Shown: positions 43,855-52,866, counted from the stretch's first letter. The stretch is 64,000 nucleotides of DNA from an uncultured Bacteroidales bacterium (GCA_944323505.1 CALUST010000007.1:62001-126000), one strand, 5' to 3'. Notes: a model not told the origin generated them from the letters alone. Numbers and translations: made by a program.

Positions 43855-44394
43855 ATGATACTTAAGTATAGGGTCTCCCTTCCTGGAATCAAGGGATTTG
43901 CACGTGTCTATGAGGTGAATGCCAACTCCACATTGTATGCTTTCCACAAGCAGATGAGGGCTGATATGGATTTCCCGCAGGATCAGATGATCCTGTTCAA
44001 GGCGATGGACGCTGACGGGAATGTCTCAGCCCGTTATGGCATTTTCGATCTTGGGGCCGGGACGATAGATTCCGTCACAGTAGGGCAGACATACAAGAAA
44101 GGCGAGGTGTCGTTTCTTTATTTCTATGACACGACCAATGCCAAGAGTGTCATCGTGACTTGCGAGGGGGAGGCAGAGCCGCGTCCGGGCGTCGTGTATC
44201 CTCTGCTCGTCGAGACGAAGGGCCCGAACCCGATAGAGTTCGAGAATGGCTATGTGGCATTCGAGGATCTGCCGGATGACAAGAAGAAGTCTCCTGAGAC
44301 TGACGATGACTGGGATGATGACGACTCCGAAGACGGCAAGGATGACGAGGCAGAGGAGATCTATGATGAGGACGAGGATGATGATGACAGATAG
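43855..44394 (+). CDS. Plasmid pRiA4b ORF-3-like protein with acidic tail
   Basis: A 179-residue protein whose first 130 residues resemble the pRiA4b ORF-3 family (IS1096 TnpR-like fold), with YRVSLPGIKGFARVYEVNANSTLYAFHKQM and MILFKAMDADGNV. The final 45 residues are almost all Asp and Glu with a few Lys, a disordered acidic tail. The family is found on plasmids and chromosomes and has no settled function. The tail could mimic nucleic acid. The gene has a good promoter with a 5' hairpin, and 15 bases after its stop miaA begins, so the two are likely co-transcribed. Confidence 0.75.
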   Translation: MILKYRVSLPGIKGFARVYEVNANSTLYAFHKQMRADMDFPQDQMILFKAMDADGNVSARYGIFDLGAGTIDSVTVGQTYKKGEVSFLYFYDTTNAKSVIVTCEGEAEPRPGVVYPLLVETKGPNPIEFENGYVAFEDLPDDKKKSPETDDDWDDDDSEDGKDDEAEEIYDEDEDDDDR

Positions 44395-44409
44395 CCTGCG
44401 TCTCGTGGA

Positions 44410-45270
44410 ATGGGTAGAAGACTTGTCATAGTCCTTGGTCCTACGGCTGTCGGCAAGACAGACTGGAGTATAGGGCTTGCACAGAAATACGATTCCCCTG
44501 TGATTTCCTGCGATTCAAGGCAGATTTACAGGGAGATGAATATAGGGACTGCTGTCCCGTCCGCTTCACAACTTGCTGCTGTGGAGCATTTTTTTATACG
44601 GTCACACTCCGTAGCGGAACTTTACACCGCAGGGAGATATGAGATGGAGGCTCTGGCTCTGATGAGCCGCCTGTTCGATGAGGGGCATGAGACTCTTGTC
44701 ATGGCAGGAGGTTCCGGGTTCTATATTGATGCTGTATGCAAGGGACTGGATGATTTTCCTCCGGCTGACCAGGAACTGCGGGCGCAACTGACCCGAAGAC
44801 TGAGGGAAGAGGGTGTCGAGTCGCTGAGACTGGATCTGAAACGGCTGGATCCGGAGAGTTATGCGTCCATTGACATCGCCAACGGGCAGAGGGTGGTGAG
44901 GGCTTTGGAGGTGTGCCTGATGACAGGCAGGAAATTCTCCTCGTTCAAGACCTCGCCCATGAAGAAGCGGGATTTCGAGATAGAGAAGATAGGCCTGGTC
45001 CGGCCTCGGTATGTCTTGTATGACCGGATCAACAGGCGGGTGCTGCAGATGATTGATGACGGTCTTGAAGATGAGGTCCGGTCGCTCCTGCCGTACAGGG
45101 ACCTTCCTGCATTGCAGACTGTCGGATATAGGGAGATGTTCGCCTATATTGACGGTAAGGTCTCTCTGGACAGGGCTGTGGAACTGATACAGCGGAATAC
45201 GCGGCATTATGCCAAACGGCAGATGACATGGTGGCGGCGAGACAGCGACATCCGTTGGATGGAACTGTAG
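44410..45270 (+). CDS. miaA: tRNA dimethylallyltransferase
   Basis: Adds a dimethylallyl group to adenine 37 of tRNAs that read codons starting with U. The P-loop is GPTAVGKTD (residues 7-15), DSRQIYREMNIGTA is the next conserved block and MAGGSGFYIDAVCKGL is the third. The C-terminal part has RNTRHYAKRQMTWWRR. The length of 286 residues is slightly short for the family but complete in every motif. It follows the acidic-tail protein by 15 bases and is followed by a good terminator. Confidence 0.95.
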   Translation: MGRRLVIVLGPTAVGKTDWSIGLAQKYDSPVISCDSRQIYREMNIGTAVPSASQLAAVEHFFIRSHSVAELYTAGRYEMEALALMSRLFDEGHETLVMAGGSGFYIDAVCKGLDDFPPADQELRAQLTRRLREEGVESLRLDLKRLDPESYASIDIANGQRVVRALEVCLMTGRKFSSFKTSPMKKRDFEIEKIGLVRPRYVLYDRINRRVLQMIDDGLEDEVRSLLPYRDLPALQTVGYREMFAYIDGKVSLDRAVELIQRNTRHYAKRQMTWWRRDSDIRWMEL

Positions 45271-45319
45271 AAAGTCCGGTCTGCATAAGCAGGGGACATT
45301 TTGCGGATAGCCCATAGAC

Positions 45320-45358
45320 AAAAAAAGAATGCGACCGGTTGACCGCATTCTTTTTTTT
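45320..45358. terminator. Bidirectional intrinsic terminator
   Basis: A run of A's, GAATGCG, a ten-base loop, CGCATTC and a run of eight T's form a stem-loop with A and T tracts on either side. It lies between the convergent ends of miaA and the DUF3127 gene and can end both transcripts. Confidence 0.85.
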
Positions 45359-45379
45359 GTCCGGAGAAAATCCCGTGTG

Positions 45380-45781
45380 TCAGAACGGAAGATCGTCATC
45401 TGTCTCACCGTCAGCCGCTGCTGCAGGAGTCGCAGGGACACTCTGCACCGGTGCTGCTGCCGCAGGGGCGGCCGGAGTCTGGGCTGCAGGCTGCGACTGC
45501 CCTGTGGCTGGTTCTATTCTCCATGCCCTGACGTCAGTGTACCAGCGTCCATTATACTCGCGGCTGCTGAGGTTGAAAGACACTTTCACATGGTCTCCTA
45601 TCTTGAACCTGTCAAGATCCTTCACCTTGTCCTCACCCCAGACGTTGAAGCATATCTGTGTCGGGAAGTTCCCTTCCTGATATTCGACAATGAATTCCTG
45701 TTTGGACCATGCCCCTCTTTGCGAAACCCCGCTTTGGACATCGAGTTTCCTCGTTATGGTCCCTTCTATTTCCAATGCCAT
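45380..45781 (-). CDS. DUF3127 OB-fold-like protein with SSB-type C-terminal tail
   Basis: A 133-residue protein. The N-terminal 90 residues match the DUF3127 family of Bacteroidetes (LEIEGTITRKLDV; FIVEYQEGNFPTQICFNVWGED; VKVSFNLSSREYNGRWYTDVRAWRIE), which looks like a single-strand-binding OB-fold. A Pro/Ala/Gln-rich linker of about 35 residues leads to a final DDDLPF. That tail is the protein-interaction peptide of bacterial SSB, used to recruit RecQ, PriA, RecO and others. The role is unknown, but single-stranded DNA or RNA binding is a reasonable inference. It is the last gene after nhaA and fkp-type genes on this strand. Confidence 0.85.
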   Translation of the reverse strand: MALEIEGTITRKLDVQSGVSQRGAWSKQEFIVEYQEGNFPTQICFNVWGEDKVKDLDRFKIGDHVKVSFNLSSREYNGRWYTDVRAWRIEPATGQSQPAAQTPAAPAAAAPVQSVPATPAAAADGETDDDLPF

Positions 45782-45787
45782 GTCAGA

Positions 45788-46558
45788 CTATTTTTTAGAG
45801 TCGGCTTTCTCTTCCTCTGCAGGCACTTTCCCCACTTTTTCGAGGTTGACCTTGAAGAGAAGAGTCGAATTGGCTCCGATCTTGCCCATCCTGCGGGCAC
45901 CGTATGCGAGAGAGTCAGGGATGTAGAGTTCGATTTCACCACCTTCGCCGATATACTGGAGTCCTTCTGTCCATCCTTTGATGACCCTGTTCATCATCAT
46001 CCTTACAGGATCCTTCTCCTTGTCTGATGCGTCGAATTCGGTCCCGTCAATGAGTGTTCCTGTGTAGTGTACCCATACGGTATCCTTAGGTCCCGGCTTC
46101 ACCTCGTTTCCGGCAGCGATGATCTTGTATTGGAGACCGCTGTCTGTAGTTACCACGCCGTCATTCATCTTGTTTGCTGTCATGAACTGCTCGCCCTCGG
46201 CCTTGTTGACTGCGGCCTCGTAGTTGTTCCTCTTTGAGATGAATGAGTTGAACAGCCTGTTCATGTTGTCAGGGTTGACCTTGAGGCTCTCATTGAATTC
46301 AGGAGTGTTCATCTCGCCTTCTGCGGTGATGAAGTCCATCATGCCTTTCTTTATTTCCGCGAAATTGAGATCCTCGCCGAAGTTGTTGGCTTTGATGAAG
46401 TACCCGAAATTGACACCGATGAGGTAACTTACAGAGTCAGTCTCTGCCTTGTCAGGAAGTTCAGCGTCCACTTTCACATTGCTGCCTGTCGAGTTGCAGG
46501 CTGTCAGGATGGCTGCCGCTGCGGCAGCTGCCGTGATGATTCTGATTGTCTTTTTCAT
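45788..46558 (-). CDS. FKBP-type peptidyl-prolyl isomerase, lipoprotein
   Basis: A 256-residue protein with a lipoprotein signal (AAAAAILTAC, lipid Cys at residue 21). Residues 30-140 match the FKBP N-terminal dimerisation domain (SYLIGVNFGYFIKANNF), and the C-terminal FKBP domain shows VWVHYTGTLIDGTEFDAS and GEGGEIELYIPDSLAYGARRMG. It catalyses proline isomerisation and assists folding in the periplasm or at the outer membrane, like FkpA. It is six bases upstream of the DUF3127 gene. A weak -7 box (GATATTTG, plus-strand 46625-46632) and a small hairpin (46601-46614) lie in the 127-base gap upstream. Confidence 0.92.
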   Translation of the reverse strand: MKKTIRIITAAAAAAAILTACNSTGSNVKVDAELPDKAETDSVSYLIGVNFGYFIKANNFGEDLNFAEIKKGMMDFITAEGEMNTPEFNESLKVNPDNMNRLFNSFISKRNNYEAAVNKAEGEQFMTANKMNDGVVTTDSGLQYKIIAAGNEVKPGPKDTVWVHYTGTLIDGTEFDASDKEKDPVRMMMNRVIKGWTEGLQYIGEGGEIELYIPDSLAYGARRMGKIGANSTLLFKVNLEKVGKVPAEEEKADSKK

Positions 46559-46685
46559 TTCTGTATGTTTTGTCTGTTATTACCTGTTTTGTCCGCGATT
46601 CCGCCGGAAAGCGGTGAAATCATGCAAATATCGGAAAAATTATTCAATAATGTATTATTTGCAGAGCCTTTATTTGGCAGACATC

Positions 46686-47930
46686 TCAATTTGTCTTCAA
46701 CGGCTGTCTTCCTGCCTTGGGGCAGGTCATCTTCAGTGCAAGTATGCCGAGTACTGCCGCAAGGGCTGAGGTGATGAGGATGCTCATCTTGCCGATGTCC
46801 GTGACTTCCGGATCCTGGAACGCGAGGCTGTTGATGAATATTGACATCGTGAATCCTATGCCTCCCAGCACCCCCATCGCGGCCACCTGACCCCATCTGA
46901 CTCCTTCTGGAAGTGATGCGAGCCTCATCTTTACGCCGAGGTAACTCAGCAGGAATATCCCTGCAGGCTTCCCTATCAGCAGCCCGAAGAATATGCCGAG
47001 CGATACGGCCGGTATCCCTGTCCCGGCAAAACTGCTGAAATCTATGGCGACACCTGCATTCGCGAGAGCGAAGAGGGGGATGATCAGGAAGTTGACGACA
47101 GGCCCGAGACCGTGTTCGAATTTGTGCATCATCGAATCTTTCATGCCTTCTCCTGTGCATTTCGCCGGGATCATCATGGCCAGCAGGACTCCCGCGATGG
47201 TGGCATGGATGCCTGACTTGTAGGTGAAATACCACATCAGTACGCCGGGGATGATGTACAGTGCCCTGTTCTTCAGATTGTACCTGTTGAATATGAACAG
47301 GATGGCCATGATGACTGCCACATACAGGAGCCAGCCCAGATGCAGGGCATGGGACGGGTAGAAGATGGCAAGGACGATGATTGCCCCGAGGTCGTCGACT
47401 ATGGCAAGTGCGGTCAGGAAAATCTTCAGTCCGGCAGGTACGCGGCTTCCGAGCAGGGATATTATGCCTATCGCAAAGGCGATGTCCGTCGCCATCGGGA
47501 TGCCCCAGCCTCCGGCTGTCTCCGGGTTGCCGGCATTGAGTGCGGCGTAGATGCCAGCCGGGACCAGCATCCCTCCGATTGCGGCCATTATCGGCAGGGC
47601 TGACTTCCTGATGGATGACAGTTGCCCGAAAAGCATCTCCCGCTTGATCTCAAGACCGACGACGAAGAAGAATATCGCCATCAGCCCGTCATTTATCCAG
47701 TGTCTGAGACTCATTTCAAGAGTGAATCCGGCTATCGTGATGCTGCCGGCATTCTCCCATATCCTGTCAAACCATGCCGTCTCCGGGAATGAGGCCATGG
47801 CGACGGAAATCATAGCGCATATAAGGAGAAGTATGCCTGTCGCGGCCTCGCTATGCAGCATTGTGGATATGCCTCCGGGCCTTGAGCCTTCATGAACCGT
47901 CGCGGTCTTTGGGATGTTATTGTCTGACAT
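46686..47930 (-). CDS. nhaA: Na+/H+ antiporter NhaA
   Basis: Inner-membrane antiporter that exports Na+ for H+. The hallmark TM5 segment is FLTALAIVDDLGAIIVLAIFY with the essential Asp-Asp pair. Early TM pieces such as LRHWINDGLMAIFFFVVGLEIKREM and later MSIFINSLAF fit the family. About 12 membrane helices are expected over 414 residues. The final 25 residues are more polar than usual and end with a Lys-rich tail (MTCPKAGRQPLKTN). It lies upstream of the FKBP gene but is separated from it by 127 bases, so it may be its own unit. It is divergent from recQ. Confidence 0.95.
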   Translation of the reverse strand: MSDNNIPKTATVHEGSRPGGISTMLHSEAATGILLLICAMISVAMASFPETAWFDRIWENAGSITIAGFTLEMSLRHWINDGLMAIFFFVVGLEIKREMLFGQLSSIRKSALPIMAAIGGMLVPAGIYAALNAGNPETAGGWGIPMATDIAFAIGIISLLGSRVPAGLKIFLTALAIVDDLGAIIVLAIFYPSHALHLGWLLYVAVIMAILFIFNRYNLKNRALYIIPGVLMWYFTYKSGIHATIAGVLLAMMIPAKCTGEGMKDSMMHKFEHGLGPVVNFLIIPLFALANAGVAIDFSSFAGTGIPAVSLGIFFGLLIGKPAGIFLLSYLGVKMRLASLPEGVRWGQVAAMGVLGGIGFTMSIFINSLAFQDPEVTDIGKMSILITSALAAVLGILALKMTCPKAGRQPLKTN

Positions 47931-47955
47931 ACAATTATTATTAATTACACGGATA

Positions 47956-47963
47956 CAAATATA
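47956..47963 (-). promoter_or_regulatory. Possible -7 box for nhaA
   Basis: TATATTTG on the minus strand fully matches TAnnTTTG and lies 26 bases before the start at 47930. No exact TTTG stands at the right spacing. Confidence 0.35.
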
Positions 47964-47988
47964 GGACGAAAAAATCTCTTGTAAATAT

Positions 47989-48018
47989 TTTGCATCAGAA
48001 AAAATTTAATTACCTTAG
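47989..48018 (+). promoter_or_regulatory. Candidate promoter for recQ
   Basis: TTTG at 47989-47992, 18 bases, then TACCTTAG at 48011-48018 (seven of eight to TAnnTTTG). A start near 48025 would give a leader of about 14 bases. Confidence 0.4.
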
Positions 48019-48038
48019 AAAAATAAATCCGTGTTCTT

Positions 48039-50240
48039 ATGAGTATTGATTCGTCGACGCTCCATGCGAAATTGAAAGAGTTCTTCGGTTTTGATTCGTT
48101 CAAGGGTGATCAGGAAAAGATAATAACTGAGCTTGTCTCCGGTCATAATGCCTTTGTGCTGATGCCGACAGGCGGCGGGAAATCGCTTTGCTATCAGTTG
48201 CCTGCCCTTGTGATGGAAGGGACGGCGATTGTCATATCCCCTCTGATATCCCTTATGAAGAACCAGGTCGACGCCATCAGAGGATTTGTGGCAGGGAACG
48301 ACGGCATAGCGCACTTCCTCAATTCCTCATTGCCTAAGGCGCAGATAAACGAGGTCCATGAGGATCTGCTATCGGGGGTCACCAAATTGCTGTACGTGGC
48401 TCCTGAGTCTTTGACAAAGCCGGAGAATGTGTCGTTTTTCAAGGGCCTGAAAATCTCTTTCTATGCAATCGATGAGGCTCATTGCATCTCCGAATGGGGG
48501 CATGACTTCCGTCCGGAATACAGGAGGATACGTTCGATAATCGACGAGATAGGCCAGGCTCCGATAATCGCCCTTACGGCCACGGCCACACCAAAGGTAC
48601 AGAATGACATACAGAAGAATCTCGGCATGATGGACGCGAAAGTGTTCAGATCCTCATTCAACAGGCCGAACCTGTATTATGAGGTCAGGGACAAGACGGA
48701 TACGAAGAGGGATATCATCAAGTTCATCAAGCAGCACCCGGGCAAGTCGGGTATCATATACTGCCTGAGCAGGAAGAAGGTCGAGGAACTTGCGGAGCTC
48801 CTGAATGTCAACGGCATCAAGGCTCTCCCTTATCATGCGGGGCTGGATGCGAAGACGAGGGCGGAGAACCAGGACAGGTTCCTTATGGAAGAGGTCGATG
48901 TCATAGTGGCCACAATAGCATTCGGCATGGGCATAGACAAGCCGGATGTCAGGTATGTGATACACTACGACATACCCAAGAGTATCGAGGGATACTACCA
49001 GGAGACCGGCAGGGCAGGACGAGACGGCAGGGAAGGTATATGCATCACATACTACAGTTACAAGGATATCCTCAAGCTGGAGAAGTTCATGCAGGGGAAG
49101 CCTGTGTCCGAACAGGAGATAGGCAAGCAGCTGCTGATGGAGACCGTCGCCTATGCCGAGTCAAACCAGTGCAGAAGAAAGCTCCTGCTCAATTATTTCG
49201 GGGAGGACTATGCAGTGGACAACTGCGGGGCCTGCGACAATTGCCTGCATCCTAAGAAGCAGTTTGACGGTCAGGAGGATATGCTGCTCGTGATAGAGCT
49301 TGTCCAGTCGCTTCCGGAGCATTTCAAGATAGAGCACCTTGCCAATATACTTGCAGGTGAGGCCAATTCCCTGATCAAGTCTTACCGTCATGACGAACTG
49401 GAACTTTTCGGGGCAGGCAAGGATCATACTGTCAGATACTGGTGTGCCGTGATGCATCAGGGACTGATTCTGCATCTGCTTGACAAGGAGATAGAGTCTT
49501 ATGGACTTATCAATGTGACAGAGAAAGGACTGCAGTTCTATGAGCATCCGCATCAGCTGATGCTCACGGAGGACAGGGAGTTTGCTGAGGGGGATGATGA
49601 CGATGACGATGTCCAGGCTCTGGCTGCCGCGGCCAAGGGCGGGGGCGGGGACCCTGTGCTTCTTGCCATGCTGAAGGATCTGCGTAAGGACATTGCACGG
49701 AGGCTGAGACTCCAGCCTTGGGTGATCTTCGGGGACAATTCCCTTGAGGATATGACCATCCTCTATCCGGAGTCTTATGACGAACTGAAGAACTGTCAGG
49801 GCGTAGGCGAGGGCAAGGCCAGGAAATACGGTAAGGAGTTCATAGACCTGATATCCCGCTATGTCAAGGAGAATGATATCATCCGGCCGGACGACTTTGT
49901 CGTCAAATCCGTGGTGAACAAGTCTGCCAACAAGGTCTATATCATCCAGAGCATAGACCGCAAACTTCCGTTCGAGGATATTGCGGAGGCAAGAGGCCTT
50001 GAGATGGAGGAGCTTCTTGACGAGATAGAGGCGATAGTGTATTCAGGGACCAGGCTGGATATCAACTATTACATAACACAGACAGTGGATGACGATGTCG
50101 TTGATGACATCTATGACTATTTCCGCAATGATGCCGAGTCGGATTCGCTTGAGGATGCCCTGAAGGAACTCGGCCCGGACTATGATGAGACGGAAGTCCG
50201 TCTTGTCAGGATCAAGTTCCTGTGCGAGGTGGCCAACTGA
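48039..50240 (+). CDS. recQ: ATP-dependent DNA helicase RecQ
   Basis: 3'-5' helicase acting in recombination and fork repair. Motif I is PTGGGKSLCYQ (about residues 43-53), motif II is DEAH at 145-148 in AIDEAHCISEWGHDFRPEY, and GRAGRDG is motif VI. The RecQ-C zinc module shows CRRKLLLNYFGE and CGACDNCLHP. Beyond a winged-helix region and an acidic linker (EGDDDDDD, about residue 520) lies an HRDC domain (about 547-612), and a further 120-residue acidic helical end. The length of 733 residues is longer than E. coli RecQ (about 610), matching Bacteroidetes forms. The stop is one base from the convergent PHP gene. Confidence 0.95.
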   Translation: MSIDSSTLHAKLKEFFGFDSFKGDQEKIITELVSGHNAFVLMPTGGGKSLCYQLPALVMEGTAIVISPLISLMKNQVDAIRGFVAGNDGIAHFLNSSLPKAQINEVHEDLLSGVTKLLYVAPESLTKPENVSFFKGLKISFYAIDEAHCISEWGHDFRPEYRRIRSIIDEIGQAPIIALTATATPKVQNDIQKNLGMMDAKVFRSSFNRPNLYYEVRDKTDTKRDIIKFIKQHPGKSGIIYCLSRKKVEELAELLNVNGIKALPYHAGLDAKTRAENQDRFLMEEVDVIVATIAFGMGIDKPDVRYVIHYDIPKSIEGYYQETGRAGRDGREGICITYYSYKDILKLEKFMQGKPVSEQEIGKQLLMETVAYAESNQCRRKLLLNYFGEDYAVDNCGACDNCLHPKKQFDGQEDMLLVIELVQSLPEHFKIEHLANILAGEANSLIKSYRHDELELFGAGKDHTVRYWCAVMHQGLILHLLDKEIESYGLINVTEKGLQFYEHPHQLMLTEDREFAEGDDDDDDVQALAAAAKGGGGDPVLLAMLKDLRKDIARRLRLQPWVIFGDNSLEDMTILYPESYDELKNCQGVGEGKARKYGKEFIDLISRYVKENDIIRPDDFVVKSVVNKSANKVYIIQSIDRKLPFEDIAEARGLEMEELLDEIEAIVYSGTRLDINYYITQTVDDDVVDDIYDYFRNDAESDSLEDALKELGPDYDETEVRLVRIKFLCEVAN

Positions 50241-50241
50241 T

Positions 50242-51093
50242 TTATCCTATACGGTCCATACACAGGCTCCTGCCCTCAAAGTGGGCGAGATATCCGAACC
50301 CTGCAGAGCGGACGGTTTCCGAATAGAGACTGAACTTGTCCCCGACACGGCCGGGGTCATGTGAGTCTGACCCCAGTGTGACGGCCTCGCCTCCGTATTC
50401 CCTGAACCGCTTGAGGATGTTGATGTCGAGAACAGGTGTCCTTCCGTGGTAGTCCTGGTATGTCTTTGTGTTGATTTCCAGTGCTTTCCCGTTTTCTGCA
50501 AGGTATTTGAGCAGGGCGTCAAGGATGTCGCTGAAGTCTTTGTACAGTATGCTTGCCTGGGGATATGGGGCATATCTTGCCACATAGTCGAAATGTCCCA
50601 TGATGTCAAAGTCTCCGAGCCAAGTCATTTCTTCATATATTGTCTCCAGATAGTGCCCGTAGGCTGTTTTCCAGTCCTTTCCTTCGTAATATCCGCCATA
50701 GAACGGGTCAGTGTCGTCCAGATAATGCACTGATGCGATTACCTGGTCGAACGAATTGCCGGAAAGGAAGTCACGTATGCTGTCCCTGCATTTTTTCTGC
50801 AGTCCGATCTCGACCCCTTTCAGTATCCTGAATCCCTGATTCCCGATCTTGTCCCCGGTTCTCCGAATCTCCTCCTGCTGGGCTTCGACATCGAATGTCT
50901 CGGGTACAAGATGTTCGTATGCAGCCTTCATTGGCGGCACGAAGAAGTCGCAATGGTCTGTGAAGCAGATGCCTGCAAGTCCTTTCCCCTTGGCGGAGGA
51001 TGCGGATTGCTCCACTGTCGTCCTCTTCCCGTCGAACGAGAACTGGCTGTGGTTATGCGTGTCGAATATGTTCTGCAATGATGATGTGCCCAT
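50242..51093 (-). CDS. PHP-domain phosphatase, histidinol-phosphatase-like
   Basis: A 283-residue PHP hydrolase. The metal-binding N-terminal motif is DTHNHSQFSFDG (Asp11, His13, His15), and further metal-site blocks are ICFTDHCDF, GVEIGLQKK, ASVHYLDD and LGSDSH. The pattern matches HisK-type histidinol phosphatases, which complete histidine synthesis with His10-like enzymes. No other his genes are near, so the substrate is uncertain and other phosphoesters are possible. It lies 11 bases downstream of fhs on the same strand. Confidence 0.85.
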   Translation of the reverse strand: MGTSSLQNIFDTHNHSQFSFDGKRTTVEQSASSAKGKGLAGICFTDHCDFFVPPMKAAYEHLVPETFDVEAQQEEIRRTGDKIGNQGFRILKGVEIGLQKKCRDSIRDFLSGNSFDQVIASVHYLDDTDPFYGGYYEGKDWKTAYGHYLETIYEEMTWLGDFDIMGHFDYVARYAPYPQASILYKDFSDILDALLKYLAENGKALEINTKTYQDYHGRTPVLDINILKRFREYGGEAVTLGSDSHDPGRVGDKFSLYSETVRSAGFGYLAHFEGRSLCMDRIG

Positions 51094-51104
51094 ATATGTA
51101 GTTT

Positions 51105-52772
51105 TCAGCTGAGACCTTCGATTTCCCCGTTGACGATGTCGATGTGCATTGCCTGGGGGTCTTTAGGCAGTCCTGGCATACGGATTATGTCCCCTGCTAT
51201 TGCCACAAGCATTCCGGCACCGGTGTTTATGACGATGTCCTTGATGCTGAAATTGAAGCCTGACGGCGCTCCGTATTTGGTGCTGTCCTGGGAGAATGAA
51301 TATTGCGTCTTCGCTATGCAGACCGGAAGATTCGAGATGCCCATCTCGTTGATTCGCCTTATCTTGTTTCTTGCTGTCCTGCCTATTGACACCGAGCCTG
51401 CCCCGTATATCTTCTTGGCTATGCTCTCTATCTTGGATTCAACACTGCTGTCCTCATCGTAAGTGAAGGCAAGCGGGCCTGACGGATGTTCCTCTATTGT
51501 CTTTACCACCAGTCTGGCAAGTTCTTCGGCGCCTTTCCCGCCTTCTGTGAAGGCATTGTTGACTGCGAATCCGACCCCTGCCTCCATGCAGTGCCTGCGT
51601 ACTATGTCGATTTCTTCTTCCGTATCGGACGAGTATCTGTTGAAGCATACGATTACGGTCTGTCCGAACTCCTTGAGATTGCGGATGTGCCTGTCAAGAT
51701 TGGCAAAGCCTCTTGCCAGTCCTTCAGGGTCAGGGACCGACAGTTTGTCTTCAGGGACGAATCCGTGCATCTTCAGACCGCGGAGAGACGCTACGAGTAC
51801 AGTGAGATCCGGTCTCAGGCCGCTTTTCCTGCATTTTATGTTGAAGAACTTCTCGGCACCGAGATCCGCCCCGAATCCGGCCTCGGTGATTGCATATTCT
51901 CCGAATGTCATTGCCATCCTTGTGGCGATGAGGGAATTGCATCCATGGGCTATGTTGGCGAACGGTCCTCCGTGTACAAAGGCCGGAGTGCCTTCCGTCG
52001 TCTGTACCAGGTTGGGGTGTATCGCATCCTTCAGCAGGACCATGATTGCTCCGGCCGCGCCGAGATCCTTGACGGTGAAAGGCTTGTCATCGAAAGTGAA
52101 ACCGAGCGTGATGTTCTCGATTCTCCTTCTCATGTCGGCAAGGTCTGATGAAAGACAGAGTATGGCCATCAGTTCGGATGCCGGTGTGATGTCAAAGCCC
52201 GACTGCCTCGTGATGCCGTTGGTGCGCGGGCCCAATCCTGTCACGATGTCCCTGAGGGAACGGTCATTCACATCCAGGACGCGTTTCCAGAGTATCTCCT
52301 TCAATGCAAACCCTTCGTTCTGGTGCTGGTACAGATAATTGTCCAGAAAGGCGGCTATCATGTTGTGGGCTGATGTTATGGCGTGGAAGTCCCCTGTGAA
52401 ATGCAGATTGATCTTGTCCATGGGCATTATCTGGGCATAGCCGCCTCCTGCCGCCCCGCCTTTCATTCCGAAACATGGTCCCAGCGACGGTTCCCTGAGG
52501 GCGACTATAGCCTTTTTCCCTATACGGTTCAGGCCAAGTGCGAGACCTATTGATACTGTTGTCTTGCCGATTCCTGCCTTGGTCGCGGTGATGGCTGTCA
52601 CGAGGATGAGTTTGCTCTTCCTGATGCGAGACTCGTCGGCAAGTGTCTCCGGTACTTTTGCCATAAAATGTCCGTAGGGTTCGATAAGGTCTTCCGGAAT
52701 GCCTGTCTCTGCGGCGATTCCGGCGATTTTCTTCATGGTGATGCTTCTTGCGATTTCGATGTCAGATTTCAT
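51105..52772 (-). CDS. fhs: Formate-tetrahydrofolate ligase
   Basis: Makes 10-formyl-THF from formate, THF and ATP. The start at 52772 ([16 protein letters not shown]) gives the usual 555 residues; the open frame reaches 52973 but without homology. Family blocks include [39 protein letters not shown] and [16 protein letters not shown]. The phosphate loop reads [11 protein letters not shown], where the textbook form is TPAGEGKTT. Fhs links formate to the folate pool, which the ftcD-encoded enzyme also fills. It is divergent from the DUF308-dnaG unit across 115 bases. Confidence 0.96.
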   Translation of the reverse strand: MKSDIEIARSITMKKIAGIAAETGIPEDLIEPYGHFMAKVPETLADESRIRKSKLILVTAITATKAGIGKTTVSIGLALGLNRIGKKAIVALREPSLGPCFGMKGGAAGGGYAQIMPMDKINLHFTGDFHAITSAHNMIAAFLDNYLYQHQNEGFALKEILWKRVLDVNDRSLRDIVTGLGPRTNGITRQSGFDITPASELMAILCLSSDLADMRRRIENITLGFTFDDKPFTVKDLGAAGAIMVLLKDAIHPNLVQTTEGTPAFVHGGPFANIAHGCNSLIATRMAMTFGEYAITEAGFGADLGAEKFFNIKCRKSGLRPDLTVLVASLRGLKMHGFVPEDKLSVPDPEGLARGFANLDRHIRNLKEFGQTVIVCFNRYSSDTEEEIDIVRRHCMEAGVGFAVNNAFTEGGKGAEELARLVVKTIEEHPSGPLAFTYDEDSSVESKIESIAKKIYGAGSVSIGRTARNKIRRINEMGISNLPVCIAKTQYSFSQDSTKYGAPSGFNFSIKDIVINTGAGMLVAIAGDIIRMPGLPKDPQAMHIDIVNGEIEGLS

Positions 52773-52829
52773 GCGGTCGGACTGTTTGTGATTTATGTCA
52801 ATATCTCGCGAAGTTACTGAAATTTTTCC

Positions 52830-52837
52830 TAATTTTG
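52830..52837 (+). promoter_or_regulatory. Candidate -7 box for the DUF308-dnaG unit
   Basis: TAATTTTG matches TAnnTTTG. A start about seven bases on (52844) would place the hairpin at 52846 at the very 5' end of the message. No -33 TTTG at normal spacing. Confidence 0.4.
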
Positions 52838-52845
52838 CAGGATAA

Positions 52846-52866
52846 GGATTGCCAAAAGGGCAATCC
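52846..52866 (+). promoter_or_regulatory. Perfect stem-loop in the DUF308-dnaG leader
   Basis: GGATTGCC and GGCAATCC form an eight-base stem with a five-base loop (AAAAG), 22 bases before the ATG at 52888. Only four T's follow, after GGAA, so it is not a standard terminator; a 5' mRNA-stabilising stem is more likely. Confidence 0.55.
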
